Positions 43,175-51,714 of a DNA stretch of 64,000 nucleotides are shown here, one piece after another (position 1 is the stretch's first letter; each line of letters starts with the position of its first letter). Source of the stretch: Sphingomonas sp. PP-CC-1A-547. Lineage in GTDB: Bacteria > Pseudomonadota > Alphaproteobacteria > Sphingomonadales > Sphingomonadaceae. A program made the position numbers and the translations under genes. Where the stretch lies: positions 186,001 to 250,000 of the forward strand of contig NZ_RAPZ01000013.1 of the NCBI RefSeq assembly GCF_003610375.1. The letters run 5' to 3'. A model generated the notes under the pieces. The model had not been told where the DNA came from. It did no database searches and saw only the letters and a program-made list of their open reading frames with translations.

Positions 43175-43714
43175 TCAGCCAGCCTTGGCGACGCCGACCA
43201 TGGCGGGACGCAGCAGTCGGTCCTTGATCATGTAGCCCGCCTGCATTTCCTGGACGATCGTCCCGGCAGGCTGATCGCTCGGGACTTCGAGCATGGCCTG
43301 GTGCTTGTTCGGATCGAGCATCTGGCCTTCCGCGGCGATCTTGGTGATGCCGTGGCGCTGGAACACGCTCTCCAGCTCGCGACCGGTCGCTTCGAGCCCG
43401 GTTACAAGGCCCTTCATCTTCTCGTCCGAGCGCAGGTCCGCCGGGATCGCCGACAAGCCCCGCGCGAGATTGTCCGCGACCGACAGCACGTCGCGCGCGA
43501 ACGCCGTGGCGGCATAGGCGCGCGCGTCCTGCGCTTCCTTCTCGGCGCGGCGGCGGACGTTCTGAATCTCGGCCTGCGCGTAGAGGACGTTCTGCTTGGC
43601 TTCGGCAAGCTGGTTCTCGAGCTCAGCGACGCGGTCGTTCGAAGCCACTTCAGGCGCGGCTTCGGCGGTCTCTTCGCGCAGGTCTGCAGGCGTGTTCTGG
43701 TCGATGTCGGACAT
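43175..43714 (-). CDS. grpE: Nucleotide exchange factor GrpE
   Basis: GrpE releases ADP from DnaK. The 179-residue protein has an N-terminal acidic region, a long coiled coil (VAELENQLAEAKQNVLYAQA) and the C-terminal beta domain with HGITKIAAEGQMLDPNKHQA and GYMIKDRLLRPAMVGVAK. It directly follows hrcA (25 bases) on the same strand, the usual hrcA-grpE pair. Confidence 0.96.
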   Translation of the reverse strand: MSDIDQNTPADLREETAEAAPEVASNDRVAELENQLAEAKQNVLYAQAEIQNVRRRAEKEAQDARAYAATAFARDVLSVADNLARGLSAIPADLRSDEKMKGLVTGLEATGRELESVFQRHGITKIAAEGQMLDPNKHQAMLEVPSDQPAGTIVQEMQAGYMIKDRLLRPAMVGVAKAG

Positions 43715-43739
43715 GGTTTTCCCTATAAATTGGGCCGGC

Positions 43740-44783
43740 TCAACCCATCAACCGGGCGAGCGTTGCAGCCGTGAAATCCACCATGGGCACGACGCGCGCA
43801 TAGTTCAACCGCGTCGGGCCTATGACACCGACCACGCCGACCACCCGACCGTCCAATCCGCGGAACGGCCTGGCGATGACCGAAGACCCTGACAACGCGA
43901 ACAATTTGGTCTCCGCGCCGATGAAAATCCGCGTCGAATCACCGGCCCGCGCGCTGTCCAGAAGCGATGCGACTTCCTGCTTTCCCTCAAGATCGTCGAG
44001 CAGGTCGCGGACCCGGTCGAGATCGGCGGCGGCGGCGGCATCGATCAACCGCCCCTGCCCACGCACGATCAGCACCGGGCGGCGATCCGCATCCTCGCTC
44101 CACACCGCGATCCCGCGCTCGACCAGCGTCCGCGCCGCGCCGTCGAGCGCCGCCTGCCCGTCCGCCAACTCGCGCTCGATCCGGGTCCGTGCATCCGCCA
44201 GCGTCAGCCCGCCGAGCGTCGCCGACATGTAGTTGCCCGCCTCGACCAGCGCGGACGGCGACATGCCCTTGGGCAGTGCGATCACGCGGTTCTCGACCGA
44301 GCCATCCTCACTGACCAGCACCGCCAGCGCCTGTTCGGGCGACAGCGCGACGAATGCGATCTGGCGGAGCTTCAACTCGCGCTTGGGGACCATCACCAGC
44401 CCCGCGCACGCCGACAGCCCCGACAGCGCAAGCGTGGTCGCGGCGAGCGCCTCCTCGACCGGGCCACCGACGCCCGCACGCGCCTCGATAGTCTGGCGCT
44501 CCTCGAACGACGGCTCCATCGCCTGCATCATGCCGTCGACGAACAGCCGTAGGCCGCGGTCGGTCGGCATGCGGCCGGCGCTGGTATGCGGACTGGCGAG
44601 CAGGCCGAGACCTTCGAGTTCGCCCATCACGCCGCGAATCGAGGCGGGCGAGAGGCTGAGGCCGGTCAGCTGCGCGATCGTCTTCGACCCGACCGGCGTG
44701 CCGCTCGCGAGATAGCTGTCGACGACCGCGCGAAAAATGTCGCGCGCGCGATCGGTCAGTTCGGTGACAGGGGGCGTGGCCAT
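43740..44783 (-). CDS. hrcA: Heat-inducible transcription repressor HrcA
   Basis: HrcA represses groESL-type operons by binding CIRCE palindromes. The 347-residue protein starts with a winged helix (ARDIFRAVVDSYLASGTPVG, then LSLSPASIRGVMGELEGLGL) followed by TSAGRMPTDRGLRLFVD and a dimerisation/GAF-like domain. It is divergent from rph, as usual in alphaproteobacteria. I saw no CIRCE element in its own upstream region, so it is probably not autoregulated through one. Confidence 0.95.
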   Translation of the reverse strand: MATPPVTELTDRARDIFRAVVDSYLASGTPVGSKTIAQLTGLSLSPASIRGVMGELEGLGLLASPHTSAGRMPTDRGLRLFVDGMMQAMEPSFEERQTIEARAGVGGPVEEALAATTLALSGLSACAGLVMVPKRELKLRQIAFVALSPEQALAVLVSEDGSVENRVIALPKGMSPSALVEAGNYMSATLGGLTLADARTRIERELADGQAALDGAARTLVERGIAVWSEDADRRPVLIVRGQGRLIDAAAAADLDRVRDLLDDLEGKQEVASLLDSARAGDSTRIFIGAETKLFALSGSSVIARPFRGLDGRVVGVVGVIGPTRLNYARVVPMVDFTAATLARLMG

Positions 44784-44846
44784 CGCTTTGATCTAGGCTG
44801 GCGAGCGGGAATGCGAAAGGCTAGGCACACCATATTGCCCACCACC

Positions 44847-44966
44847 CGTTCGTCCTGAGTAGGGACTGAGCGAAGTCGAAGGCCCGCATCGAAGGATGTG
44901 CTCCAAGCGGGCCGATCCTTCGATACGCCGCTTCGACAAGCTCAGCAGCTACTCAGGACGAACGGA
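44847..44966. repeat. Paired inverted repeat, 'CGTTCGTCCTGAGTAG' family, copy 2
   Basis: CGTTCGTCCTGAGTAGGGAC mirrors GCTACTCAGGACGAACGG; internal CATCGAAGGAT and ATCCTTCGATACG halves also face each other. It lies between the divergent hrcA and rph genes, just ahead of the rph start. Confidence 0.9.
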
Positions 44967-44986
44967 AAATTTTTAGGACACCGACT

Positions 44987-45703
44987 ATGCGCCCATCCGG
45001 CCGCGCCCCAGACCAGATGCGTGCGATCACGATCGAGCCGCGCTTCACCAAGCATGCCGAAGGCTCCGTCCTGATCGGCTTCGGCGACACGAAAGTGCTC
45101 GTCACTGCCAGCGTCGAGGAGAAGGTCCCGCCGTTCATGCGCGGCAAGGGCGAAGGCTGGGTGACCGCCGAATACGGCATGCTCCCGCGCGCCACCAACA
45201 CGCGCAACAACCGCGAGGCCGCCAAGGGCAAGCAGTCGGGCCGCACGCAGGAAATCCAGCGGCTGATCGGGCGTTCGCTCCGCGCAGTCGTCGACCTCAA
45301 GCTGCTCGGCGAGCGCCAGATCGTGATCGACTGCGACGTGATCCAGGCGGACGGCGGCACACGCACCGCGTCGATCTCGGGTGGCTGGGTCGCACTCCGG
45401 CTCGCGATCGACGGCTTGCTCGCGAGCGGCAAGCTGACCGCCGACCCGCTGACGCAGAAGGTCGCCGCGATCAGTTGCGGCATCTACCAGGGCAATCCGG
45501 TGCTCGACCTCGACTATATCGAGGATTCGGGTGCGGATGCGGATGCGAACTTCGTGCTGCTGGAGAACGGCAACATCGCCGAGGCGCAGGCGACTGCCGA
45601 AGGCGCTACGTACGACGAGGAGGCGCTGCTCCGCCTGCTGCGTCTCGCGCGGATCGGTTGCACCGACATTTTCGCGGCGCAGGCGAAAGCCGTCGCAAAG
45701 TGA
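44987..45703 (+). CDS. rph: Ribonuclease PH
   Basis: RNase PH is a phosphate-dependent 3'-5' exonuclease that trims tRNA 3' ends. The 238-residue protein starts [17 protein letters not shown] and contains [17 protein letters not shown] and [16 protein letters not shown], both diagnostic. The stop overlaps the rdgB GTG (GTGA). It is divergent from hrcA, the conserved alphaproteobacterial order. Confidence 0.97.
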   Translation: MRPSGRAPDQMRAITIEPRFTKHAEGSVLIGFGDTKVLVTASVEEKVPPFMRGKGEGWVTAEYGMLPRATNTRNNREAAKGKQSGRTQEIQRLIGRSLRAVVDLKLLGERQIVIDCDVIQADGGTRTASISGGWVALRLAIDGLLASGKLTADPLTQKVAAISCGIYQGNPVLDLDYIEDSGADADANFVLLENGNIAEAQATAEGATYDEEALLRLLRLARIGCTDIFAAQAKAVAK

Positions 45704-46335
45704 GCGGCGAAGGCAAGGAACCGCAGGCAATCCGCAAGCTCGCACCGGGCAAGCTGGTCATCGCCAGCCACAACAAGGGCAAGGTCCGCGAGATCGCCAC
45801 GTTGCTTGAAGGGCGTGGGCTGGAGGTCGTTTCGGCGGCCGAACTCGACCTGCCGGAACCCGTCGAAACGGGCACCACCTTCTTCGCGAACGCCGAACTG
45901 AAGGCACGCTCAGCCGCCGACCTGTCGGGCTACCCCGCACTAGCGGACGATAGCGGGCTGTGCGTCGATGCGCTGAACGGCGATCCGGGTGTGTACACGG
46001 CGGATTGGGCGGAAACGCCGAAGGGTCGCGACTGGATGATGGCGATGCAGAAGGTCGAGGACGCGGTCGTTGCAAAGGGGCCGGATGCGACGCGCGGCGC
46101 GCATTTCGTCAGCGTGCTGGCGCTGGCGTGGCCCGACGGTCATGTCGAGTGGTTCGAGGGGCGTGCCGAGGGTACGCTCGTCTGGCCGCCGCGTGGGGAT
46201 GTCGGGTTCGGGTACGATCCAGTGTTCGTGCCGCTCGGCTACGACCAGACCTATGCCGAACTCCCGCACGAGACGAAGAACGCGATCAGCCACCGGAACG
46301 AGGCGTTCAAGTTGCTCGAAGCCGCGGTGTTTTGA
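45700..46335 (+). CDS. rdgB: XTP/dITP pyrophosphatase (RdgB/HAM1)
   Basis: RdgB removes non-canonical purine triphosphates. The 211-residue protein begins (after a short leader) [14 protein letters not shown] and contains [21 protein letters not shown] and SHRNEAF, the HAM1-type active-site segments. The GTG at 45700 overlaps the rph stop, giving tight coupling. hemW, the usual next gene, lies after an inserted block. Confidence 0.96.
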   Translation: MSGEGKEPQAIRKLAPGKLVIASHNKGKVREIATLLEGRGLEVVSAAELDLPEPVETGTTFFANAELKARSAADLSGYPALADDSGLCVDALNGDPGVYTADWAETPKGRDWMMAMQKVEDAVVAKGPDATRGAHFVSVLALAWPDGHVEWFEGRAEGTLVWPPRGDVGFGYDPVFVPLGYDQTYAELPHETKNAISHRNEAFKLLEAAVF

Positions 46336-46350
46336 TAGACTTACTGCCTG

Positions 46351-46426
46351 TTCCCCCGCGAAAGCGGGGGCCCAGAAGCCACGAATGTCACGCTCTTGAC
46401 CCTGGGCTCCCGCCTTCGCGGGAGAA
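46351..46426. repeat. Short palindromic repeat, 'CCCGCCTTCGCGGG' family, copy 3
   Basis: CCCCCGCGAAAGCGGGGGCC faces GGGCTCCCGCCTTCGCGGGA across about 28 bases. It is between the convergent rdgB and EAL genes. Confidence 0.85.
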
Positions 46427-46445
46427 CACCTGGGACTGACCCTGT

Positions 46446-47243
46446 CTAAACCGCGATCGCCTGCTTCACCGGCCACGTCACCGTAGGCAGCGCCTCGAAC
46501 GCCGGTTTCGCCAGCAGATACCCCTGGATATACCGCACGCCGAGCCCCCGCAGCGCATCGAACTCGCCAAGCGTTTCGACCCCCTCGGCAATCACCGTGA
46601 TTCCCAGCGCGGTGCACATCCGCAGCATCCCCTCGACGATCATCCGCCGCGGCAGGCTCGTGTCGATGTCGCGGATCAGCTCCATGTCGAGCTTGATGAT
46701 GTCCGGCTGGAACCGCGCGAGCAGGTTGAGCCCGGCATGCCCCGCGCCGAAATCGTCGAGCGCCGTGCCGAAACCCATCTTCTGATACGTCGCGATGATG
46801 TTCGCAACGTGCGCGGGATCAAGCATCTCCTCGTTCTCGGTAAACTCGAAGATCAGCCGATCGGTCGGCATCCCGACTGCGCCCGCCGTCTTCAGCGTCA
46901 GCTGGATGCACGCGGCCGGCGAATAGACCGCGTTCGGGAGGAAGTTGATCGACAGTCGCGCGGGCGTATCGAGCAGCCCGGCCTTCACCGACGCCTCGAT
47001 CGCGCGCACCCGGCATTGCTGATCGAACGCATAGAGGTTCGCCGCATCGACCTGCCCCAGCACGCTGGCCGCCGACTGGCCTTCGGGACCGCGCACCAGT
47101 GCTTCGTAGGCGAAGACGGTCTCGGTCTCGACATCGACGATCGGCTGGAACGCCATCGAGAAGGCAAACGACAGCCCGGCGCCGTCTCTGCATCCGACGC
47201 AGCCAGCGAGCCGAGCACCATCGGGTTTGGATACTGGTATCAT
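46446..47243 (-). CDS. EAL-domain cyclic-di-GMP phosphodiesterase
   Basis: EAL domains hydrolyse c-di-GMP. The 265-residue protein is almost only an EAL domain: E47-A-L in AYEALVRGP, INFLPNA, FEFTENE, the metal pair in LDDFGAG, IKLD, AEGVE and QGYLLAKP are all present, so it should be active. A short N-terminal segment holds a CVGC motif that may bind metal or sense redox state. The domain resembles those found behind BLUF sensors, so a separate input partner is possible. Confidence 0.92.
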   Translation of the reverse strand: MIPVSKPDGARLAGCVGCRDGAGLSFAFSMAFQPIVDVETETVFAYEALVRGPEGQSAASVLGQVDAANLYAFDQQCRVRAIEASVKAGLLDTPARLSINFLPNAVYSPAACIQLTLKTAGAVGMPTDRLIFEFTENEEMLDPAHVANIIATYQKMGFGTALDDFGAGHAGLNLLARFQPDIIKLDMELIRDIDTSLPRRMIVEGMLRMCTALGITVIAEGVETLGEFDALRGLGVRYIQGYLLAKPAFEALPTVTWPVKQAIAV

Positions 47244-47310
47244 TAAAACAGGTTAGCCGACGATCGCTTAAGAAAGTGCGACCAATGTGGGTCTACCGGC
47301 TTGCTCCAGA

Positions 47311-47868
47311 TCAATAGGCGCGCTCGCCAAATACGTTGCCGGGCGGCGAGTAGCGGCACACCAGATAGTCGTCGGTCTTGTTGCTCGCCATCGCGCAGCC
47401 GACCTGGGTCGAGCCGCGCCAGACGATCTGCGTGTAGTGCGCGACGTCCTCGAACTCGCCGGTGCGGCTGAACCCGGGGGTCGGCATATTGATGAAATCG
47501 CGCTTCTCTGCGACCCAGTGCCCCATCATCTCGGTATACGCATAGGCATAGCGCGTGCCGGTCCAGAGGTTCTCGCCTTCGCGCGACATGCCCTGGGGTT
47601 GCGGGGCGTGCGCGAATTTGCCGGTCCGCGCCATCTCCTCGGCATAGGCGCGCGCGGTGGTCGCCAGCGTATCGCTCCAGGTAAGCGGCGCCACGCCGAC
47701 GGCGGCGCGCGCGGCGTTGTGGCCGTCCATCATCGCCGTCTTGAGCAGGCTCGCACCGCGCGGTGCCGGCGCCATCGTGTCGCGCCGCTCGACGACACGC
47801 TCGGGGCCCTGCGCGCAGCCTGCCAGCAAAAGCGCCCCGGCGATCGCCAAACCCATCCGTGCCGTCAT
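47311..47868 (-). CDS. CAP-family (SCP/PR1-like) lipoprotein
   Basis: The 185-residue product starts with a lipoprotein signal (LLLAGCAQ) and carries a CAP domain: MMDGHNAARAAVGVAPLTWS, HAPQPQGMSREGENLW, HYTQIVWRGSTQVGCA and the YLVCRYSPPGN end. CAP proteins are secreted and variously bind lipids or act near the cell wall; bacterial roles are poorly known. The ATG at 47868 has AAGGAAG just before it. It is divergent from hemW. Confidence 0.92.
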   Translation of the reverse strand: MTARMGLAIAGALLLAGCAQGPERVVERRDTMAPAPRGASLLKTAMMDGHNAARAAVGVAPLTWSDTLATTARAYAEEMARTGKFAHAPQPQGMSREGENLWTGTRYAYAYTEMMGHWVAEKRDFINMPTPGFSRTGEFEDVAHYTQIVWRGSTQVGCAMASNKTDDYLVCRYSPPGNVFGERAY

Positions 47869-47911
47869 TGCGCTTCCTTCGGCCGCCCCGTGCGACCATA
47901 TGCGCGAGATA

Positions 47912-49084
47912 ATGCCCGTCTTCGAAACACCAAGCCCCCGGTCCGATTCCCCCGGCGACCTCGCGCTGTACGTCCACTGGCCGTTCTGCGTGTCGAAATG
48001 CCCGTATTGCGACTTCAACAGCCATGTTCGGGAAGAGGTGGACCAGGCCGCGTGGCGGGATGCGCTGCTCACCGACCTTGCGCATGAGGCGGGCGTGTTG
48101 CCGGGACGAAAGTTGCAGTCGATCTTCTTCGGGGGCGGCACGCCGTCGCTGATGCCGCCGTCGACTGTCGCGGCGGTTCTCAATGCAGCGGAAAAGGCCT
48201 GGGGGTTCGCGGAGGGAATCGAGATTACGCTGGAGGCTAATCCGTCTTCGGTCGAGGCGGCGCGGTTTGCGGATTTGGCGCGCGCCGGGGTGAACCGGGT
48301 GTCGCTGGGGCTGCAATCGCTCGACGATCGGGCGCTGAAGTTTCTGGGGCGTGCGCATGACGTGAACGAGGGACAGGCTGCGCTGGCGACCGCGCAGAGT
48401 GTCTTTCCGCGCGTCAGTTTCGACCTGATCTATGCGCTTCCCGGCCAACGGCTCGACGATTGGCGCGCAGAACTGGCGCGCGCGTTGAGCCTGGGGACAG
48501 AACATCTCTCACTGTATCAGCTGACGATCGAAGCCGGCACACGGTTCGCGACCGAGGCTCTGGCGGGGCGGATCGTGATCCCGGATGGCGATTCGGCCGC
48601 CGATCTGTTCGAGGCGACACGCGCCGATACCGCCGCGGCGGGGTTGCCAGCGTACGAGACGTCGAACCATGCACGGCCGGGGTCGGAGAGCCGCCACAAT
48701 CTCGCTTACTGGCGGTACCAGGATTACGCGGGAATCGGGCCTGGCGCGCATGGGCGTCGGGGCGGGCTGGCGACGGTGCGGCGGAAGAAGCCGGAGAACT
48801 GGCTGGCAGCGATCGAGCGCAACGGCCACGGGATGGAGGTCGAGGATCCGCTGACGCCGTCGACGCGCGCGACCGAGGCGTTGCTGATGGGGTTGCGGTT
48901 GGCGGAAGGAGTCGATCTGGACCGGATCACCGAGCTGAACGCGGGCGTGATACCGGTCGACCTAGCTGCGGTGGCTCGGCTCGAGGCGCTCGGATTGATC
49001 GTTCACTCGCCGGGGCGCCTGCGGGTTACCGAAGCCGGCGCACTCCTACTCGACGCGATCCTGCCGGAGATCGTCACCGCCTAA
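47912..49084 (+). CDS. hemW: Heme chaperone HemW (radical SAM, coproporphyrinogen oxidase-like)
   Basis: HemW inserts heme into respiratory enzymes; it resembles HemN but does not act on coproporphyrinogen. The N-terminal HWPFCVSKCPYCDF gives the CX3CX2C cluster motif, with FFGGGTPSL and SLGLQSLDDRALKFLGR. The HemN-type extra N-terminal part is absent. The ATG at 47912 gives 390 residues; an ATG at 47900 is equally possible. It is probably displaced from its usual place right after rdgB by the EAL and CAP genes. Confidence 0.92.
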   Translation: MPVFETPSPRSDSPGDLALYVHWPFCVSKCPYCDFNSHVREEVDQAAWRDALLTDLAHEAGVLPGRKLQSIFFGGGTPSLMPPSTVAAVLNAAEKAWGFAEGIEITLEANPSSVEAARFADLARAGVNRVSLGLQSLDDRALKFLGRAHDVNEGQAALATAQSVFPRVSFDLIYALPGQRLDDWRAELARALSLGTEHLSLYQLTIEAGTRFATEALAGRIVIPDGDSAADLFEATRADTAAAGLPAYETSNHARPGSESRHNLAYWRYQDYAGIGPGAHGRRGGLATVRRKKPENWLAAIERNGHGMEVEDPLTPSTRATEALLMGLRLAEGVDLDRITELNAGVIPVDLAAVARLEALGLIVHSPGRLRVTEAGALLLDAILPEIVTA

Positions 49085-49085
49085 T

Positions 49086-49142
49086 TTGTTCACCCGCGAA
49101 GGCGGGAGCCCAGTCTGGGCACCCGCCTTCGCGGGTGAACAA
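49086..49142. repeat. Short palindromic repeat, 'CCCGCCTTCGCGGG' family, copy 4
   Basis: TTGTTCACCCGCGAAGGCGG and CCGCCTTCGCGGGTGAACAA form a near-perfect hairpin around GAGCCCAGTCTGGGCAC. It lies between the hemW stop and the convergent lipoprotein gene stop. Confidence 0.92.
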
Positions 49143-49144
49143 GT

Positions 49145-50344
49145 TTACTTCCCGAACCCGGCCGGTGCGGGCGAGACGACTGTGGTCGTACCGCCCCGAA
49201 TTTCCTTCACCTCGAGCGCGCGCTCGGCGACGTTGTCCTTGCCGAAGCGGAATGCGCCGTCGATGCCGGCGAAGCCGTCGCCGTCCCGCAGGCGATTGAC
49301 CGGGAACGGCGTACCGGGCTTCCAGTCGCGCGCGATGCGGACCGTCAGCAGGACTGAATCATAACCGAGGCTCGACAGGCGGTACGGCCCTGCCCCGAAC
49401 CGTGCGCGATATTTGGCGGCATATTGGCGGTACAGCGTGTCCGAAACACTCGCATACCAGGCGCCGTTGAGCGCTGCCTTGGCGGCAATTGCGGTGTCCG
49501 AATTCCAGAGTTCGGTGCCGAGGATACGCGTCGAAGCGCCGCTGCCGCGCTTGACCATTGCCGCTGCCGACGCCGCGGTGGCGCCACCATCGGCGATCAG
49601 GACAGCATCATAGGGGGCTTTCGCCGCAAGCCGCGTGACGGCGCCGGAAATGCCCCCGGGCCCGCGCGCGTAGGTCTGGAGCGAGACGACTTGGCCGCCC
49701 GCACCCTCGACCGCGCGGAGGAATGCTGTCGATGCACGCTCGCCGTAGAGCCCGTTGGGGACCAAGCCGGCGAAGTTGCTGACGCCGCGCTCCTTGGCGA
49801 AGTCGACGACGCGCGCGATCGACTGGGTCGGGACATAGCCCATCAGGTAGGCGCCGTTGCCCGCCACGCCGAGATCGTTGGAGAAGCTCAGCACCGGGAT
49901 TTTAGCGGCGCGCGCGATCGGCGCGACCGCACGGACGTCGTCGGCGAGCAAAGGCCCGAGGATCAGCTGCGCACCCTCGGCGATCGCACGCTGCGCGGCG
50001 GCGGCGGCACCGGTCGCGGTGTCGTAGTTGGTGATGCGAACGCGCTGGTTCTGCGTGTCGAGCAAGGCCAGCATCGTCGCGTTGGCGATCGAGGTACCGA
50101 CGCCCGCGTTGCTACCCGACAGCGGCACGAGCAGCGCGACGCGATTGCGCTCGGCATCGCGAGGAATGCCGGTCTCGACGCCGATCTCGGGCCGATCGAC
50201 GGGGCGCGTGGTCGGGCGCTGCTGCGTCGGCTCGACGGGGCCGCGTGGGACGATCGTCTGGCACGCGCCGAGCAAACATGCGGCCGTGAGGGTGGCCCAG
50301 CGGATGAATGCGCGTGGTTGCCGTATCGTCGTCGCGTCTGCCAT
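49145..50344 (-). CDS. LpoA-like penicillin-binding protein activator lipoprotein
   Basis: The 399-residue product has a lipoprotein signal (TAACLLGACQT) and a periplasmic-binding (type I) fold: VALLVPLSGSNAGVG, LILGPLLADDVRAVAPIA and FSNDLGVAGNGAYLMG. This fits the C-terminal domain family of LpoA/LppC, outer-membrane activators of PBP1A; the N-terminal LpoA helical domain is missing. The ATG at 50344 has GGGGA upstream and overlaps the divergent rsmI ATG within CATG. Confidence 0.87.
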   Translation of the reverse strand: MADATTIRQPRAFIRWATLTAACLLGACQTIVPRGPVEPTQQRPTTRPVDRPEIGVETGIPRDAERNRVALLVPLSGSNAGVGTSIANATMLALLDTQNQRVRITNYDTATGAAAAAQRAIAEGAQLILGPLLADDVRAVAPIARAAKIPVLSFSNDLGVAGNGAYLMGYVPTQSIARVVDFAKERGVSNFAGLVPNGLYGERASTAFLRAVEGAGGQVVSLQTYARGPGGISGAVTRLAAKAPYDAVLIADGGATAASAAAMVKRGSGASTRILGTELWNSDTAIAAKAALNGAWYASVSDTLYRQYAAKYRARFGAGPYRLSSLGYDSVLLTVRIARDWKPGTPFPVNRLRDGDGFAGIDGAFRFGKDNVAERALEVKEIRGGTTTVVSPAPAGFGK

Positions 50345-50354
50345 GACCGTCCCC

Positions 50355-51200
50355 ATGAACCCTGAAACTCTTCTCGATCCCGGCCTCTACATCGTCGCGA
50401 CCCCGATCGGCAATCTTGGCGATCTGTCGCCGCGCGCCGCCGACATCCTCCGCCGCGCCGACGTGATCGCGGTCGAGGACAGCCGCGTCACCGCCGGTCT
50501 GCTCCGCCATATCGTCACGAAGACGCCGATGGTGCCGTATCACGATCACAGCGCGGAGGGCGTGCGCCCGGCGCTGATCGCCCGGATGGCCACGCAGGCG
50601 GTGGCGCTGGTGTCGGATGCGGGGACGCCGTTGATTTCCGATCCCGGATTCAAGCTGGTGCGTGATGCGCGGGCGGCGGGGCATCTGGTGGTGACAATTC
50701 CGGGGCCGTGCGCGGCGGTGGCGGCGCTAACGCTGGCGGGGCTGCCGACCGACCGGTTCCTGTTCGTCGGGTTCCTGCCGTCGAAAATGCACGCGCGGGC
50801 TGAGGCGATCGCGGAGGTGGCGACGATCCGCGCGACGCTGGTGATGTATGAGTCGGGGCCGCGGCTTGGGGCCTGTCTCGCGGCGCTGGCGGAGGGGCTC
50901 GGCGACCGCGAGGCGGCGGTGACGCGCGAGATCAGCAAGAAGTTCGAGGAGGCGGTGACCGGCACGCTCTCGACCCTAGCGGCGCGTTATGCGGATGCGC
51001 CGCCGCGAGGAGAGATCGTGATCGTCGTCGCGCCACCCGGCGAGGCGCCACCGGCCAGTGCCGAGGACGGTGATGCGGCGCTGATCGAAGCACTCACCCG
51101 CCTGTCCACCGGTCAGGCTGCGAGCGAGGTGGCCAAGAAGCTCGGGCTCGACCGCAAGGCGCTGTATGCTCGGGCGCTGGAATTGAAGCCAAAGGCCTGA
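50355..51200 (+). CDS. rsmI: 16S rRNA 2'-O-ribose C1402 methyltransferase RsmI
   Basis: RsmI methylates the ribose of C1402 in 16S rRNA. The protein has YIVATPIGNLGDLSPRA, VSDAGTPLISDPGFKLV and PGPCAAVAALTLAGLPT, the SAM-binding signatures of the family, and ends with a helical RsmI_HTH-like tail (LSTGQAASEVAKKLGLDRKA). The ATG at 50355 (MNPETLLDPGLY) is taken; the ATG at 50343 would add four residues and overlap the divergent lipoprotein start. It precedes yraN and gshB. Confidence 0.95.
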   Translation: MNPETLLDPGLYIVATPIGNLGDLSPRAADILRRADVIAVEDSRVTAGLLRHIVTKTPMVPYHDHSAEGVRPALIARMATQAVALVSDAGTPLISDPGFKLVRDARAAGHLVVTIPGPCAAVAALTLAGLPTDRFLFVGFLPSKMHARAEAIAEVATIRATLVMYESGPRLGACLAALAEGLGDREAAVTREISKKFEEAVTGTLSTLAARYADAPPRGEIVIVVAPPGEAPPASAEDGDAALIEALTRLSTGQAASEVAKKLGLDRKALYARALELKPKA

Positions 51201-51201
51201 T

Positions 51202-51294
51202 CTCCCCTCCCGCTTGCGGGAGGGGTCGGGGGAGGGCATGCCATGGACGTGCCGCCCCCGCCCTCCCCTAGCCCCTCCCGCAAGCGGAAGGGGA
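51202..51294. repeat. Paired inverted repeat with CTCCCCTCCCGCTTGCGGGA half
   Basis: CTCCCCTCCCGCTTGCGGGA plus GGGGTCGGGGGAGGGC mirrors GCCCCCGCCCTCCCCTAGCC and CCTCCCGCAAGCGGAAGGGG. It resembles the 18365/28136/35628 family in layout. Its right half encodes the first residues of YraN. Confidence 0.85.
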
Positions 51295-51650
51295 ACACGC
51301 AGGACCGCCAGGTTGCGGAGGCGACCGGGCGTCGCGGCGAGCGGCTGGCGGGGTGGTGGCTCCGCCTCAAGGGCTGGAGCATCCTCGATCGCCGAGTCCG
51401 CACCCCCGCCGGCGAAGTCGACCTCGTCGCGCGAAAAGGAAACCTCATTGCTTTCGTCGAAGTAAAAACCCGCGCGACCGCCGCCGAACTCGACTTCGCG
51501 ATCGACGAACGCCGCCTCGCCCGCGTGGCAGCAGCAGCGGAATACCTGATGCCGCGCTATGCCGGACCCGGCGACGATATCCGCGTCGACGTGATCCTGC
51601 TCGCCCCCGGCACCCGCCCGCGGCATATCGAGAATGCCTGGATTGGGTGA
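51243..51650 (+). CDS. yraN: YraN family (UPF0102) nuclease-fold protein
   Basis: YraN proteins have a Holliday-junction-resolvase-like nuclease fold: TGRRGERLAGWWLRLKGWSI, RTPAGEVDLVARKGN and FVEVKTRA show the conserved E, D and ExK residues. The first 20 or so residues (MDVPPPPSPSPSRKRKG) are unlike the family and are encoded by an inverted repeat. No ATG, GTG or TTG is available between the repeat and the conserved part, so translation must start in the repeat. It lies in the usual rsmI-yraN-gshB order. Confidence 0.88.
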   Translation: MDVPPPPSPSPSRKRKGNTQDRQVAEATGRRGERLAGWWLRLKGWSILDRRVRTPAGEVDLVARKGNLIAFVEVKTRATAAELDFAIDERRLARVAAAAEYLMPRYAGPGDDIRVDVILLAPGTRPRHIENAWIG

Positions 51651-51714
51651 CGCCGCCCGGTGACTTCGCGCCCGCCCGCGCCTACATGCGCTCGACCGAA
51701 CAGAAGGAAGACGC

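Noticed and set aside
44784..44986. CIRCE operator upstream of hrcA
   Set aside because: No TTAGCACTC-N9-GAGTGCTAA-like sequence is visible; the palindrome present belongs to a repeat family.
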